This document shows positions 19,843 through 25,863 of a stretch of 30,036 nt of DNA, one piece after another. The DNA is taken from positions 1 through 30,036 of IMG/VR virus record IMGVR_UViG_3300042881_003088. One strand, given 5' to 3'. Source of the DNA: a virus. The notes beneath the pieces are model-generated. The model saw only the letters and a program-made list of their open reading frames with translations, searched no databases and had not been told where the DNA came from. Both the position numbers and the translations under genes were made by a program. How positions within the stretch are numbered: position 1 is the stretch's first letter; each line of letters starts with the position of its first letter.

Positions 19843-22257
19843 GTGTCTCGTAAGACGCAAGAACTGCTGGATTTTGTGCGCCAGCTGCCTATTGGGCTGG
19901 CCTATGCACCGATTTACGCCAAGAAGTACGCGATCCAGTCCGGGAAAATCTCGAAGGGCAAGACACCGCTAGAGCGCAGTCACCATCAGGTGATGGCACC
20001 GTCGGATGTAGCGCTTCAGATCGAGCGCAAGCCGGATGTGTTCCAAGCGGTCGGTGTGTTCACCGGCGGTCGCAGCATGGGACTCGTGATTCTCGACGTG
20101 GATCGCAACCTTTCCCGGCTGCTGAAGAAGTGGGGCGAGACGCTGGAGGGGGCGCCGAAGGTCACCAGCACCAAGGCCAACGCGGCGAAGTATCTGTTTC
20201 GCGTCCCAGAGGCCCTGTGGGGCGATGTGAAGGGCTTTGGGCTGTCGGATACCGGCGCGGGGTATGAGGTCCTCTGGGGCCGTCAGGGCGTCATCTACGG
20301 GGCTTATCCGGGCTCCAGTGATGGGAAGGCACCGGAGGGCTATTACGGCTTTGAAGGCGACCTAGAGGCGATTCCTGACGCCCCTGAGTGGCTGTTGGCG
20401 GAAATGCGCGATCACGCCGGTAAAGAGATTCAAGACGGCGGCTTCATCAAGAACCGCCGGGCGTTGGATTTTTCGGATCGAGATCCAGCTGAGGTGGCTG
20501 AGATCATTCAGTCGGCGCTGAAGGTGATTCCCGGTCAAGGCAGCGGCAGCCGCGACCACTGGGTAAAGGTGGGGATGGCGATCCACAGCGAGTTGCCGAC
20601 TGACCTAGGGCTGACGCTGTGGTCGGCGTGGTCTGCGGAAGATCCCGAATTTTCACAGGAATGGTCTGAAGGCAATCCCTGTGAGGACGTGTGGAAGTCC
20701 TTTCGGAAAGGGCCAGTCAGCCTTGGGACGCTGTTCTGGATGGCGGATCAGCAGCTGCCTGCTCGCATGTGGCTTTCCGAGGATCTGCGGAAGGTTGTTG
20801 AGAAGGTTGAGGCCGACAACATCATCAGGATTCGGCAGATCCAGATCGGCTTCCCAGAACTGATCAAACGGGCGAAAGAGATCCAGCAGATTCAAAACCC
20901 CGCGGAAGCTGCTCACGCCATGAACGCGCTGGCGTTAGAAGGCGGTTATCGGGACGCTGGGGCGCTGGAGCGGCTGCTGATTGCCCAGATGCAGTTCGAG
21001 CAGCAAGATGACGAGATGGCCATGGACAGCCTGCTGGACAAGGATCTGCGGTTTGAGTACCTGATTCCTGATCTGCTGCCGTGCCCTGGGACCGTGATGA
21101 TTCACGGCGCTGGTGGTGATGGCAAGTCCATGTCGGCCTGGACCATCGCCAAGCACGTTGCACGCGGGATTCCGTTCTCGGTGCGGGGTGATCTTGTGCC
21201 AGTTGAGCCGGGCTCGGTGCTGATCCTTAATGGCGATCAGTCCGAGGTGCAGGTCCAGCAGCAACTGCGGGATCTGGAGTTCAGGAAGTCCGATCCGGTG
21301 ACGGTGGTGATGGGGTGGGACCTGAACTGGTACTACCGCTTCGTCAAGCTGATCGAGAAGCACCGGCCCAAGCTGGTCATCATCGACTCGATCACCGGCT
21401 GCTCCAGGGGTTCGGCGTTCGATGAAAACAAGAAGGAGTTTGCGAGCCCGATCTACTGGCTGGCCAACAACAATGGGCGGCTTTTCCCGGCCTGCACCAT
21501 CCTGCTGATTCACCACGCCAACAAGACCGGCGGGTTCCGGGGTTCCACGGCCATCAGGGACGCTGTGGACGAGGTGTGGGGCCTGCGGCGGCCTGATAAG
21601 AAACAGGTGGAGCAGACCGGCTACAACGCCCGCCTCATCACCGTGGAGAAGTCCAGGGCTGGGCGCGACGGCAGCAAGTTGCTGATGAAGCTGGAGAGCG
21701 ACCTGACCTTCTCCCTGGCGGACTACATGGAAGTCGACACCGAGAGCGCCGGGCCAGCTTCCATCGTGGATCGGGTGCTCCAGCGCGTTAGGGCGGCGTA
21801 TCCGCGGTCTGTAAGCCGCTCTGACCTGGCTGCTGATTCCCTGTGTGGTGGAAGCGTCGCCGGGATCCGCAAGGCGGTCCAGCGGTTGGTCTCCAGGGGG
21901 TTGATTGAGGTGGCTGAAGAACGTCCCAGTGAGGGGGGTGGTTCTCCTACTGCTTTTTACCGTGCAATTACCTCGCGTGAAAAGCCTATAAATATGTGTC
22001 CCACTGGGGAAGAACCCAGTCAGGGACTGGAAAGTACAGTGGGACAGCCCTCCGACGTGTCCCACTGCTGTCCCACTGCTGGGGATGAGGTGGATTCACA
22101 GTGGGACAACCCCCAACCGTGTCCCACTGCTAATCCCAGTGATACCAAGGGATCTGCCCCAGTGGGACAGGTTTTGGAGGTATCCCCAAAGGGAGAGGAG
22201 CGTTCTGAGGCTGAGCTGGCCCACCTGATGGAGGAAGCCGCACGGCTCTGGGACTGA
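19843..22257 (+). CDS. Primase-helicase: prim-pol, PriCT and RecA-like ATPase domains
   Basis: 804 residues from GTG 19843 with AGGAG upstream. Residues about 1-190 are an archaeo-eukaryotic primase-like domain (LDVD at about 84-87; later GYEVLWGRQGVIYGAYPGSS). About 205-300 is a PriCT-type domain (HWVKVGMAIHSELP, EWSEGNPCEDVWKSF, GTLFWMA). About 410-620 is a RecA-like ATPase: Walker A GAGGDGKS (421-428), Walker B KLVIIDSITG, then LLIHHANKTGGFRGSTAIRD. About 635-705 is a winged helix (RSVSRSDLAADSLCGGSVAG). The last 100 residues are a Cys/Pro/Thr-rich tail whose DNA contains the 9-mer cluster at 21998-22168. It makes primers and unwinds DNA at the fork. The usual motif II His of the primase is not apparent. 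Confidence 0.88.
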   Translation: MSRKTQELLDFVRQLPIGLAYAPIYAKKYAIQSGKISKGKTPLERSHHQVMAPSDVALQIERKPDVFQAVGVFTGGRSMGLVILDVDRNLSRLLKKWGETLEGAPKVTSTKANAAKYLFRVPEALWGDVKGFGLSDTGAGYEVLWGRQGVIYGAYPGSSDGKAPEGYYGFEGDLEAIPDAPEWLLAEMRDHAGKEIQDGGFIKNRRALDFSDRDPAEVAEIIQSALKVIPGQGSGSRDHWVKVGMAIHSELPTDLGLTLWSAWSAEDPEFSQEWSEGNPCEDVWKSFRKGPVSLGTLFWMADQQLPARMWLSEDLRKVVEKVEADNIIRIRQIQIGFPELIKRAKEIQQIQNPAEAAHAMNALALEGGYRDAGALERLLIAQMQFEQQDDEMAMDSLLDKDLRFEYLIPDLLPCPGTVMIHGAGGDGKSMSAWTIAKHVARGIPFSVRGDLVPVEPGSVLILNGDQSEVQVQQQLRDLEFRKSDPVTVVMGWDLNWYYRFVKLIEKHRPKLVIIDSITGCSRGSAFDENKKEFASPIYWLANNNGRLFPACTILLIHHANKTGGFRGSTAIRDAVDEVWGLRRPDKKQVEQTGYNARLITVEKSRAGRDGSKLLMKLESDLTFSLADYMEVDTESAGPASIVDRVLQRVRAAYPRSVSRSDLAADSLCGGSVAGIRKAVQRLVSRGLIEVAEERPSEGGGSPTAFYRAITSREKPINMCPTGEEPSQGLESTVGQPSDVSHCCPTAGDEVDSQWDNPQPCPTANPSDTKGSAPVGQVLEVSPKGEERSEAELAHLMEEAARLWD
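21998..22168. repeat. Seven copies of 9-mer GTCCCACTG/CAGTGGGAC (origin or control-site candidate)
   Basis: Plus-oriented copies start at 21998, 22059, 22070 and 22121; inverted copies at 22037, 22099 and 22160. Start-to-start spacings are 39, 22, 11, 29, 22 and 39. Copies fall in different reading frames of the primase-helicase (CPT, SHC, VGQ, QWD), so the DNA rather than the protein appears to be kept. Confidence 0.85.
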
Positions 22258-22601
22258 TGGACAAGTTCAGACCGCCTAACTTTTTCCTAGGGCTCATGCG
22301 GGTTGCCGCGTGGCTGATCTGGAGAGAACCCGTGGCTAAACCTGAACCGCCTCAGCCGAAGCGCCCCAGGAAGCCAACTCTGGGTTACACCGTCGGCGAC
22401 ATTCCCTTCGAGCTGCTGGCCGTCGTGCGCGTTCAGTGGTACCGAAGGGGCCGGGCGTATGAGGTTGAGGAGTACCAGATCGTTGAGTCAGACGATGCCC
22501 ACGGGCAGTTTCACTACATCGTTGGGACAGCGCTCAAACAGGGCGCCGACGTCTGTGTTCTGACTCAGTACCAGCCGGAAGACCTGGGGGTTCCAGCGTG
22601 A
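22257..22601 (+). CDS. Protein of unknown function with N-terminal hydrophobic segment
   Basis: 114 residues. FFLGLMRVAAWLIW (about 9-22) is an amphipathic or membrane-associated helix, followed by a Pro/Lys linker (KPEPPQPKRPRKPTLGYTVG) and a small alpha/beta part (FELLAVVRVQWYRRGRAYEV, YIVGTALKQGADVCVLTQYQ). ATG 22257 overlaps the primase stop as TGATG, so it is coupled to it. The last part looks like a small beta domain. No family recognised. A membrane link for the replication complex is a possible but unsupported idea. Confidence 0.6.
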   Translation: MDKFRPPNFFLGLMRVAAWLIWREPVAKPEPPQPKRPRKPTLGYTVGDIPFELLAVVRVQWYRRGRAYEVEEYQIVESDDAHGQFHYIVGTALKQGADVCVLTQYQPEDLGVPA

Positions 22602-22684
22602 TTCCGCCGGTGGTGGTCTTTGGGCTGACGTGGCTGCTGGGGATGCTGGTAGTCACTGTCTACCTCACCCAATGGGCCACATGA
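22598..22684 (+). CDS. Membrane micropeptide
   Basis: 28 residues from GTG 22598, overlapping the previous stop as GTGA, an arrangement seen repeatedly in this block. IPPVVVFGLTWLLGMLVVTV is a clear single transmembrane helix, ending YLTQWAT. It is shorter than most gene finders accept. Function unknown; the position before a terminator suggests the last gene of the primase operon. Confidence 0.5.
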   Translation: MIPPVVVFGLTWLLGMLVVTVYLTQWAT

Positions 22685-22735
22685 AGAATTGCAACAGCCC
22701 GGCTGGACGCCTAGCTGGCTGTGTGCAACAGTAAG

Positions 22736-22763
22736 GGCACGCCCGCAACGGCGTGCCTTTTAT
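22736..22763 (+). terminator. Rho-independent terminator ending the primase operon
   Basis: 8-bp stem GGCACGCC/GGCGTGCC, 6-base loop, then TTTTATT. A second imperfect hairpin (22690-22726, ACAGCC/GGCTGT) precedes it. Confidence 0.88.
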
Positions 22764-22774
22764 TACTGATTGAC

Positions 22775-23017
22775 ATGGACGATTTCACCTGCACCAAAGT
22801 TGACAACACCAAGCTCAGCCCGTGGTACTTCGCCGTCCACTGGTCTGCGATTCAGCTCCAAGAAAAAATCGTCGATAGCGAGCGTCTCGGTGTAGACCCG
22901 ACCTACGACATGCTCCAGCTCCAGCAGCTGCAGGACTTGGAACAGTTCTTGAAGATGAGCTGGGATGCCTGGATGGACGGCATCGAAGCCCGCCAAACTG
23001 CACGGGAGGTCAAATGA
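22775..23017 (+). CDS. Small helical protein of unknown function
   Basis: 80 residues from ATG 22775; the frame extends to 22721 but that would run through the terminator hairpin. MDDFTCTKVDNTKLSPWYFA, then VHWSAIQLQEKIVDSERLGV and a Leu/Gln-rich helix MLQLQQLQDLEQFLKMSWDA that includes two overlapping copies of the heptamer GCTCCAG. Function unknown. It begins just after a terminator, so a promoter within or near 22745-22775 should exist, but none is obvious. Confidence 0.6.
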   Translation: MDDFTCTKVDNTKLSPWYFAVHWSAIQLQEKIVDSERLGVDPTYDMLQLQQLQDLEQFLKMSWDAWMDGIEARQTAREVK

Positions 23018-23277
23018 GCCAGGTACTGGAAATTGAGGATCTGTGGTTTGAAGATGGTGGTACTCGCCTCTGTGTCAATGCCGTTGTTGACGACATGGTT
23101 GTGGTCATTCCGCAAAGCCACCTTTATCCGGCAGAGTGGGGGCCTGCCTTGTGCAGAGGCTCCTTCGACCTTCACGAAGAGGATCTGATCCCCGCCAGCG
23201 ATGACGGACTCCGCCAACTCCTCACCAACAGAATCGACGACTGGGCCCCAATCGACACGTCTGATTGGGACGACTGA
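23014..23277 (+). CDS. Small acidic protein of unknown function
   Basis: 87 residues: MSQVLEIEDLWFEDGGTRLC, VNAVVDDMVVVIPQSHLYPA and GSFDLHEEDLIPASDDGLRQ, ending APIDTSDWDD. Strongly acidic, mostly short strands at the start and a helix near the end. The ATG overlaps the previous stop (ATGA). I recall similar small phage proteins with a Y.P.EwgpA.c.g.f...e.elIP.d...l...l.....W.p.d pattern, function unknown. Confidence 0.68.
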   Translation: MSQVLEIEDLWFEDGGTRLCVNAVVDDMVVVIPQSHLYPAEWGPALCRGSFDLHEEDLIPASDDGLRQLLTNRIDDWAPIDTSDWDD

Positions 23278-23527
23278 AGCCCGCGAGCTTCGGAACTCCG
23301 AGGACTACGACGATTGGGAGTACGGTACCGAGCCGATTCCCGGCGACACGCACTGGGTCAAGGCGAAAACCCTGACCCAGTTGTATCGTCACCTGATCTA
23401 CGTGTTTGCTACCAGCGACACGATCTGCTCCAGCAGACTCGCCAAGCTGGCCATCCACGAGATTCTCAAGTTGCGTCTCACGGATCTCACCCGGTTACGC
23501 CACCAAGACCCCAGGTATTTCGCATGA
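23201..23527 (+). CDS. Protein of unknown function in a 77-base overlap with the previous gene
   Basis: 108 residues from ATG 23201, the only standard start before the conserved-looking part. After an Ser/Thr-rich first 25 residues inside the overlap, the protein reads ELRNSEDYDDWEYGTEPIPG, then LTQLYRHLIYVFATSDTICS and KLAIHEILKLRLTDLTRLRH. If a rare start such as ATT near 23264 is used, the overlap would be small. Helical second half. No family recognised. The stop overlaps the next ATG (ATGA type). Confidence 0.55.
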   Translation: MTDSANSSPTESTTGPQSTRLIGTTEARELRNSEDYDDWEYGTEPIPGDTHWVKAKTLTQLYRHLIYVFATSDTICSSRLAKLAIHEILKLRLTDLTRLRHQDPRYFA

Positions 23528-23718
23528 ACTTTGACTGGTACAACGATTACTATCGGCAGTCCCGGGGCTACGGCCCCGGTGAAATAGCCGATCTCTATCG
23601 GCAACCTGCTAAACCCTCCACCTCCGTTCCAAGGGAATTTCAAGGGCGTTTTGCGACGCCTGCTGAATACGACGCTTGGGTGCGCGAGCGCTGGAGCATT
23701 TACACCAACGGCTATTGA
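23524..23718 (+). CDS. Tyr-rich small protein of unknown function
   Basis: 64 residues from ATG 23524: MNFDWYNDYYRQSRGYGPGE, then LYRQPAKPSTSVPREFQGRF and ATPAEYDAWVRERWSIYTNG. Seven Tyr and three Trp in 64 residues. The start overlaps the previous stop; its stop overlaps the following ATG. The longer frame from 23314 is a shadow of the preceding gene. No function recognised. Confidence 0.6.
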   Translation: MNFDWYNDYYRQSRGYGPGEIADLYRQPAKPSTSVPREFQGRFATPAEYDAWVRERWSIYTNGY

Positions 23719-23975
23719 TGACTGAAACCAACGTGGTTCCGTTCTACAGGTCCTTCCTGTTGAGCCAGACCGTTTACTTGGACAAGATCAAGGAGATGCC
23801 GCTTCGAGACCTGGAGCTGCTCAACGTCGAGACGTTGGCGGCCCTCAACGAGTCGCGGCACAACTACTCCTTTATCGAGGACAAGCACAGCGACGATGCC
23901 AGCTCAGAATTTCGGCGCATGAAAATCGCCGGCTACTTCCAGGCTGCGCTCCAAATCGAGCTTTCTTCTCGCTAA
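23718..23975 (+). CDS. Small helical protein of unknown function
   Basis: 85 residues from ATG 23718 in a TGATG overlap. MTETNVVPFYRSFLLSQTVY, then MPLRDLELLNVETLAALNES and a mixed-charge helix FIEDKHSDDASSEFRRMKIA. Looks like a three-helix protein. It is the last of five overlapping genes (22775 on); the following 35 bases (23976-24010) contain TGTACTACACT, a weak promoter candidate for the HTH gene. Confidence 0.6.
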   Translation: MTETNVVPFYRSFLLSQTVYLDKIKEMPLRDLELLNVETLAALNESRHNYSFIEDKHSDDASSEFRRMKIAGYFQAALQIELSSR

Positions 23976-24010
23976 TCCTGTACTACACTCTCACCGTTCT
24001 ACCGACGACC

Positions 24011-24394
24011 ATGCACATTCTTTCTGACGAACAGTTCCAGCAGATCACCACTGCCCTGGAGCACGCCTTCGTGGCCATCAACGCCTGTCAGCACGTCGAA
24101 CTGGACGTGACCAAGCCGGCAATCGCACCAGCAGCCAAGGCTGTACGTACAACCGCCGTACAAACTCCGAAGTCTCAAAGTAAGACTCGTGTGTCGTGCC
24201 GCAAGACGCGGGCGGCGTTGACGGAGAAGAAGGTGCTGGAAATTAAGCGCCAGCTGCAGGCTGGTGGCAAGTCGGTCGCCAAGATCGCTAAGGAGTTTGG
24301 CGTCCACAGCACCACGATCAACTGCATCAAATGGAACAAGACGTGGAAACACGTGACGCTCCAGCAGGATCAGCCCACCACGGTGGTGATCTGA
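24011..24394 (+). CDS. HTH DNA-binding protein
   Basis: 127 residues. Residues 1-30 are a helix (MHILSDEQFQQITTALEHAF), residues 35-65 a Lys/Thr/Ala linker, and about 70-112 a resolvase-type helix-turn-helix: ALTEKKVLEIKRQLQAGGKS then VAKIAKEFGVHSTTINCIKW. The pattern i..l..G.s...iA..fgvh..tI..I......w is found in phage regulators and in the DNA-binding ends of HNH enzymes. No nuclease motif is present, so a regulator or accessory factor is likely. A sequence GTCTCAAAGTAAGAC (24172-24186) related to the 18180 palindrome lies within the gene. Confidence 0.7.
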   Translation: MHILSDEQFQQITTALEHAFVAINACQHVELDVTKPAIAPAAKAVRTTAVQTPKSQSKTRVSCRKTRAALTEKKVLEIKRQLQAGGKSVAKIAKEFGVHSTTINCIKWNKTWKHVTLQQDQPTTVVI

Positions 24395-24395
24395 A

Positions 24396-24908
24396 GTGTC
24401 CATCCTGTGTGACCATCAGATTGTGTCGCTGGTGCGGCGGAATCTGGTAAGCCCTTACGACCAGGAGTTGCTGAATCCCGCGAGTCTTGATGTGAGACTC
24501 GGCGAGAACGTGTTGGTGGAGTCACCGCTGACGCGCCACATGGTCCATCGCTCCATCGTGGGGCACACGCAGGAGGAACCTTTCTTGCTCCAGCCACATG
24601 AGTTCATACTCGCGGAGACGTTGGAGGAGTTCCAGCTGCCTGACTGTATTGCTGGGCAGCTGGCGCTCAAATCCAGCCGGGCTAGGGAGGGGATTGAACA
24701 TTTGCTCGCGGGGTATATAGACCCTGGTTACAAAGGGCGGTTGACGCTGGAGCTGCAAAATGCACGCGCTATGCACCCAGTTGCGTTGTGGCCTGGGATG
24801 CGGATTGCACAGATTGTGTTCCACCGCATGTCGATGTTGCCCGGCAAAGACTATTCGATGACTGGCCGTTACCACGGCGACACCACCGTTCAGGAATCCA
24901 AAGGATGA
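24396..24908 (+). CDS. dcd: dCTP deaminase
   Basis: 170 residues from GTG 24396, one base after the HTH gene. The family signature is visible: LNPASLDVRLGEN (residues 26-38), LALKSSRAREGIEHLLAGYI and DPGYKGRLTLELQN (89-122), with the likely catalytic Glu at 119, and a C-terminal PGMRIAQIVFHRM. The enzyme converts dCTP to dUTP (or, in the bifunctional type, to dUMP), feeding thymidylate synthesis during replication. No thymidylate synthase is in the window, so the host enzyme or a gene outside is needed. Length is a little below the usual 180-190 residues. Confidence 0.9.
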   Translation: MSILCDHQIVSLVRRNLVSPYDQELLNPASLDVRLGENVLVESPLTRHMVHRSIVGHTQEEPFLLQPHEFILAETLEEFQLPDCIAGQLALKSSRAREGIEHLLAGYIDPGYKGRLTLELQNARAMHPVALWPGMRIAQIVFHRMSMLPGKDYSMTGRYHGDTTVQESKG

Positions 24909-25168
24909 GCGATTTTGAGTTCCAGGTCAGCGACGCGGTGCATCATCCCAGCCACTACACCGCCGGGAAGATAGAAGTCATTGACATCTTGGAGGATTGG
25001 GTCCAGCACGCGCCCGACGCTGTGGTTGGCTCGCTCCAGTGGCAATGCCTGAAGTACCTCAGCCGGATGTGGTTGAAGAAGGATCCGCTGGAGGATGCCG
25101 AAAAATGTCGGTGGTATTTGAACCGGCTGATTAACACGTTGGCGACCGAGCCTTATCGGAATGAGTGA
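24905..25168 (+). CDS. DUF3310 protein (phage nucleotide kinase-like)
   Basis: 87 residues from ATG 24905, overlapping the dcd stop. AVHHPSHYTAGKIEVIDILE, then GSLQWQCLKYLSRMWLKKDP and EDAEKCRWYLNRLIN match DUF3310 (HY..g.iEvid......g....KYl.R...K....eDl.K..wYl.rl). These are often annotated as nucleotide kinases, but that activity is not proven for the family. Coupling to dcd supports some role in nucleotide metabolism or its control. Confidence 0.85.
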   Translation: MSDFEFQVSDAVHHPSHYTAGKIEVIDILEDWVQHAPDAVVGSLQWQCLKYLSRMWLKKDPLEDAEKCRWYLNRLINTLATEPYRNE

Positions 25169-25379
25169 GCCGAAGAGACCAGCGACGAAGACGTCGTTTC
25201 GGGAGGGGTCGATTCCGGGGACGGCGGTGTTGACGCCGCAGAACGCGCTGGATTTGAGGCATCTTTATGCCTCTGGCACTTCGATTTCGGAGTTGGCCAA
25301 GGTGTACGGGATTTCATACCAGCACGCTTGGTGCATTGTGAAAAACAGGAAGTGGCGTAATGCGATGCGCCAGGTGTGA
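25161..25379 (+). CDS. Small HTH protein
   Basis: 72 residues from ATG 25161, overlapping the DUF3310 gene by eight bases. LTPQNALDLRHLYASGTSIS and ELAKVYGISYQHAWCIVKNR form a clear helix-turn-helix (about residues 24-63), with a basic N-terminus. The core (G.s..elA..ygis...a..Iv....W) is the kind found in small phage regulators and NUMOD-like modules of homing enzymes. No catalytic domain. It overlaps the next gene by 20 bases. Confidence 0.7.
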   Translation: MSEPKRPATKTSFREGSIPGTAVLTPQNALDLRHLYASGTSISELAKVYGISYQHAWCIVKNRKWRNAMRQV

Positions 25380-25569
25380 TTTCAAGCGGATGGACGTGGA
25401 TCGCACTTGCCGGGATACGGCGGAGTCGATTCTGCGCCAGCGAAAATGCCCGCAATGTGGGCACAAGGTTTTTACGGTCGAGGTTGAGTTGCCTGATGGC
25501 GCAGCTCAGCACACCAAAACTGGCGTGTTAAAGCGCCTTCCAGGATTTTTACGTGTTCGTTTTTTCTGA
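25360..25569 (+). CDS. NrdR-like zinc ribbon protein without ATP-cone
   Basis: 69 residues from ATG 25360. MRCARCDFKRMDVDRTCRDT then SILRQRKCPQCGHKVFTVEV has two Cys pairs (C3/C6 and about C31/C34) and follows the N-terminal part of NrdR (C..C....V.dsR......R.RR.C..Cg..F.T.E), the repressor of ribonucleotide reductase genes. The ATP-cone domain that senses nucleotides is absent; instead there is a short basic end (KRLPGFLRVRF). It may act on host or phage nucleotide genes, in keeping with dcd nearby, but that is inference. Confidence 0.68.
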   Translation: MRCARCDFKRMDVDRTCRDTAESILRQRKCPQCGHKVFTVEVELPDGAAQHTKTGVLKRLPGFLRVRFF

Positions 25570-25841
25570 TGCAAGTTCCAATCAACAGTCGCCGCTGCAT
25601 CCAGTGCGGCAGCATCACTACCAATGCCGTCTACTGCTTCAAGTGTTATCGCTCCAGCGATGCAGGGAAAGAGGAGTTGCGGCTGCAGCATTTGTTGAAA
25701 AAACACAAGCCGCTGCCGGATGGCGGGGAGTGCCGGACCTGCGTTCACTGGTACCACCGCTGCACGCTAGGGATTCCCGAGGGTGGGACGGTGCTGGCTG
25801 AGTTGTGTGCGGCCAAAGAGCTGACAGGTGTGTTAGAGTAA
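25569..25841 (+). CDS. Second small zinc-binding protein
   Basis: 90 residues, ATG 25569 overlapping the previous stop (TGATG). An N-terminal ribbon RRCIQCGSITTNAVYCFKCY (Cys pairs about 10/13 and 23/26) is followed by a helix KEELRLQHLLKKHKPLPDGG and a second Cys cluster GECRTCVHWYHRCTLGIPEG (C..C...yh.C..g.peG), ending with a further Cys. The second cluster resembles Cys-containing phage proteins with iPegG. Two separate metal sites are likely. Possibly a nucleic acid-binding accessory factor. Confidence 0.65.
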   Translation: MQVPINSRRCIQCGSITTNAVYCFKCYRSSDAGKEELRLQHLLKKHKPLPDGGECRTCVHWYHRCTLGIPEGGTVLAELCAAKELTGVLE

Positions 25842-25863
25842 TACAGAACACGCCCTACCCGGC

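Noticed and set aside
20935-22065. 376-residue minus-strand ORF opposite the primase-helicase
   Set aside because: Antisense shadow of a gene with clear Walker motifs; the His/Pro/Arg-rich product matches nothing recognisable.
22681-22734. 17-codon ORF before the terminator at 22736
   Set aside because: Too short, no ribosome site and no recognisable peptide.
24481-24501. Inverted repeat CGAGTCT-N7-AGACTCG in the dcd gene
   Set aside because: It falls in the conserved PASLDVRLGE coding motif, so it may be a coincidence of codons; not strong enough for an operator call.
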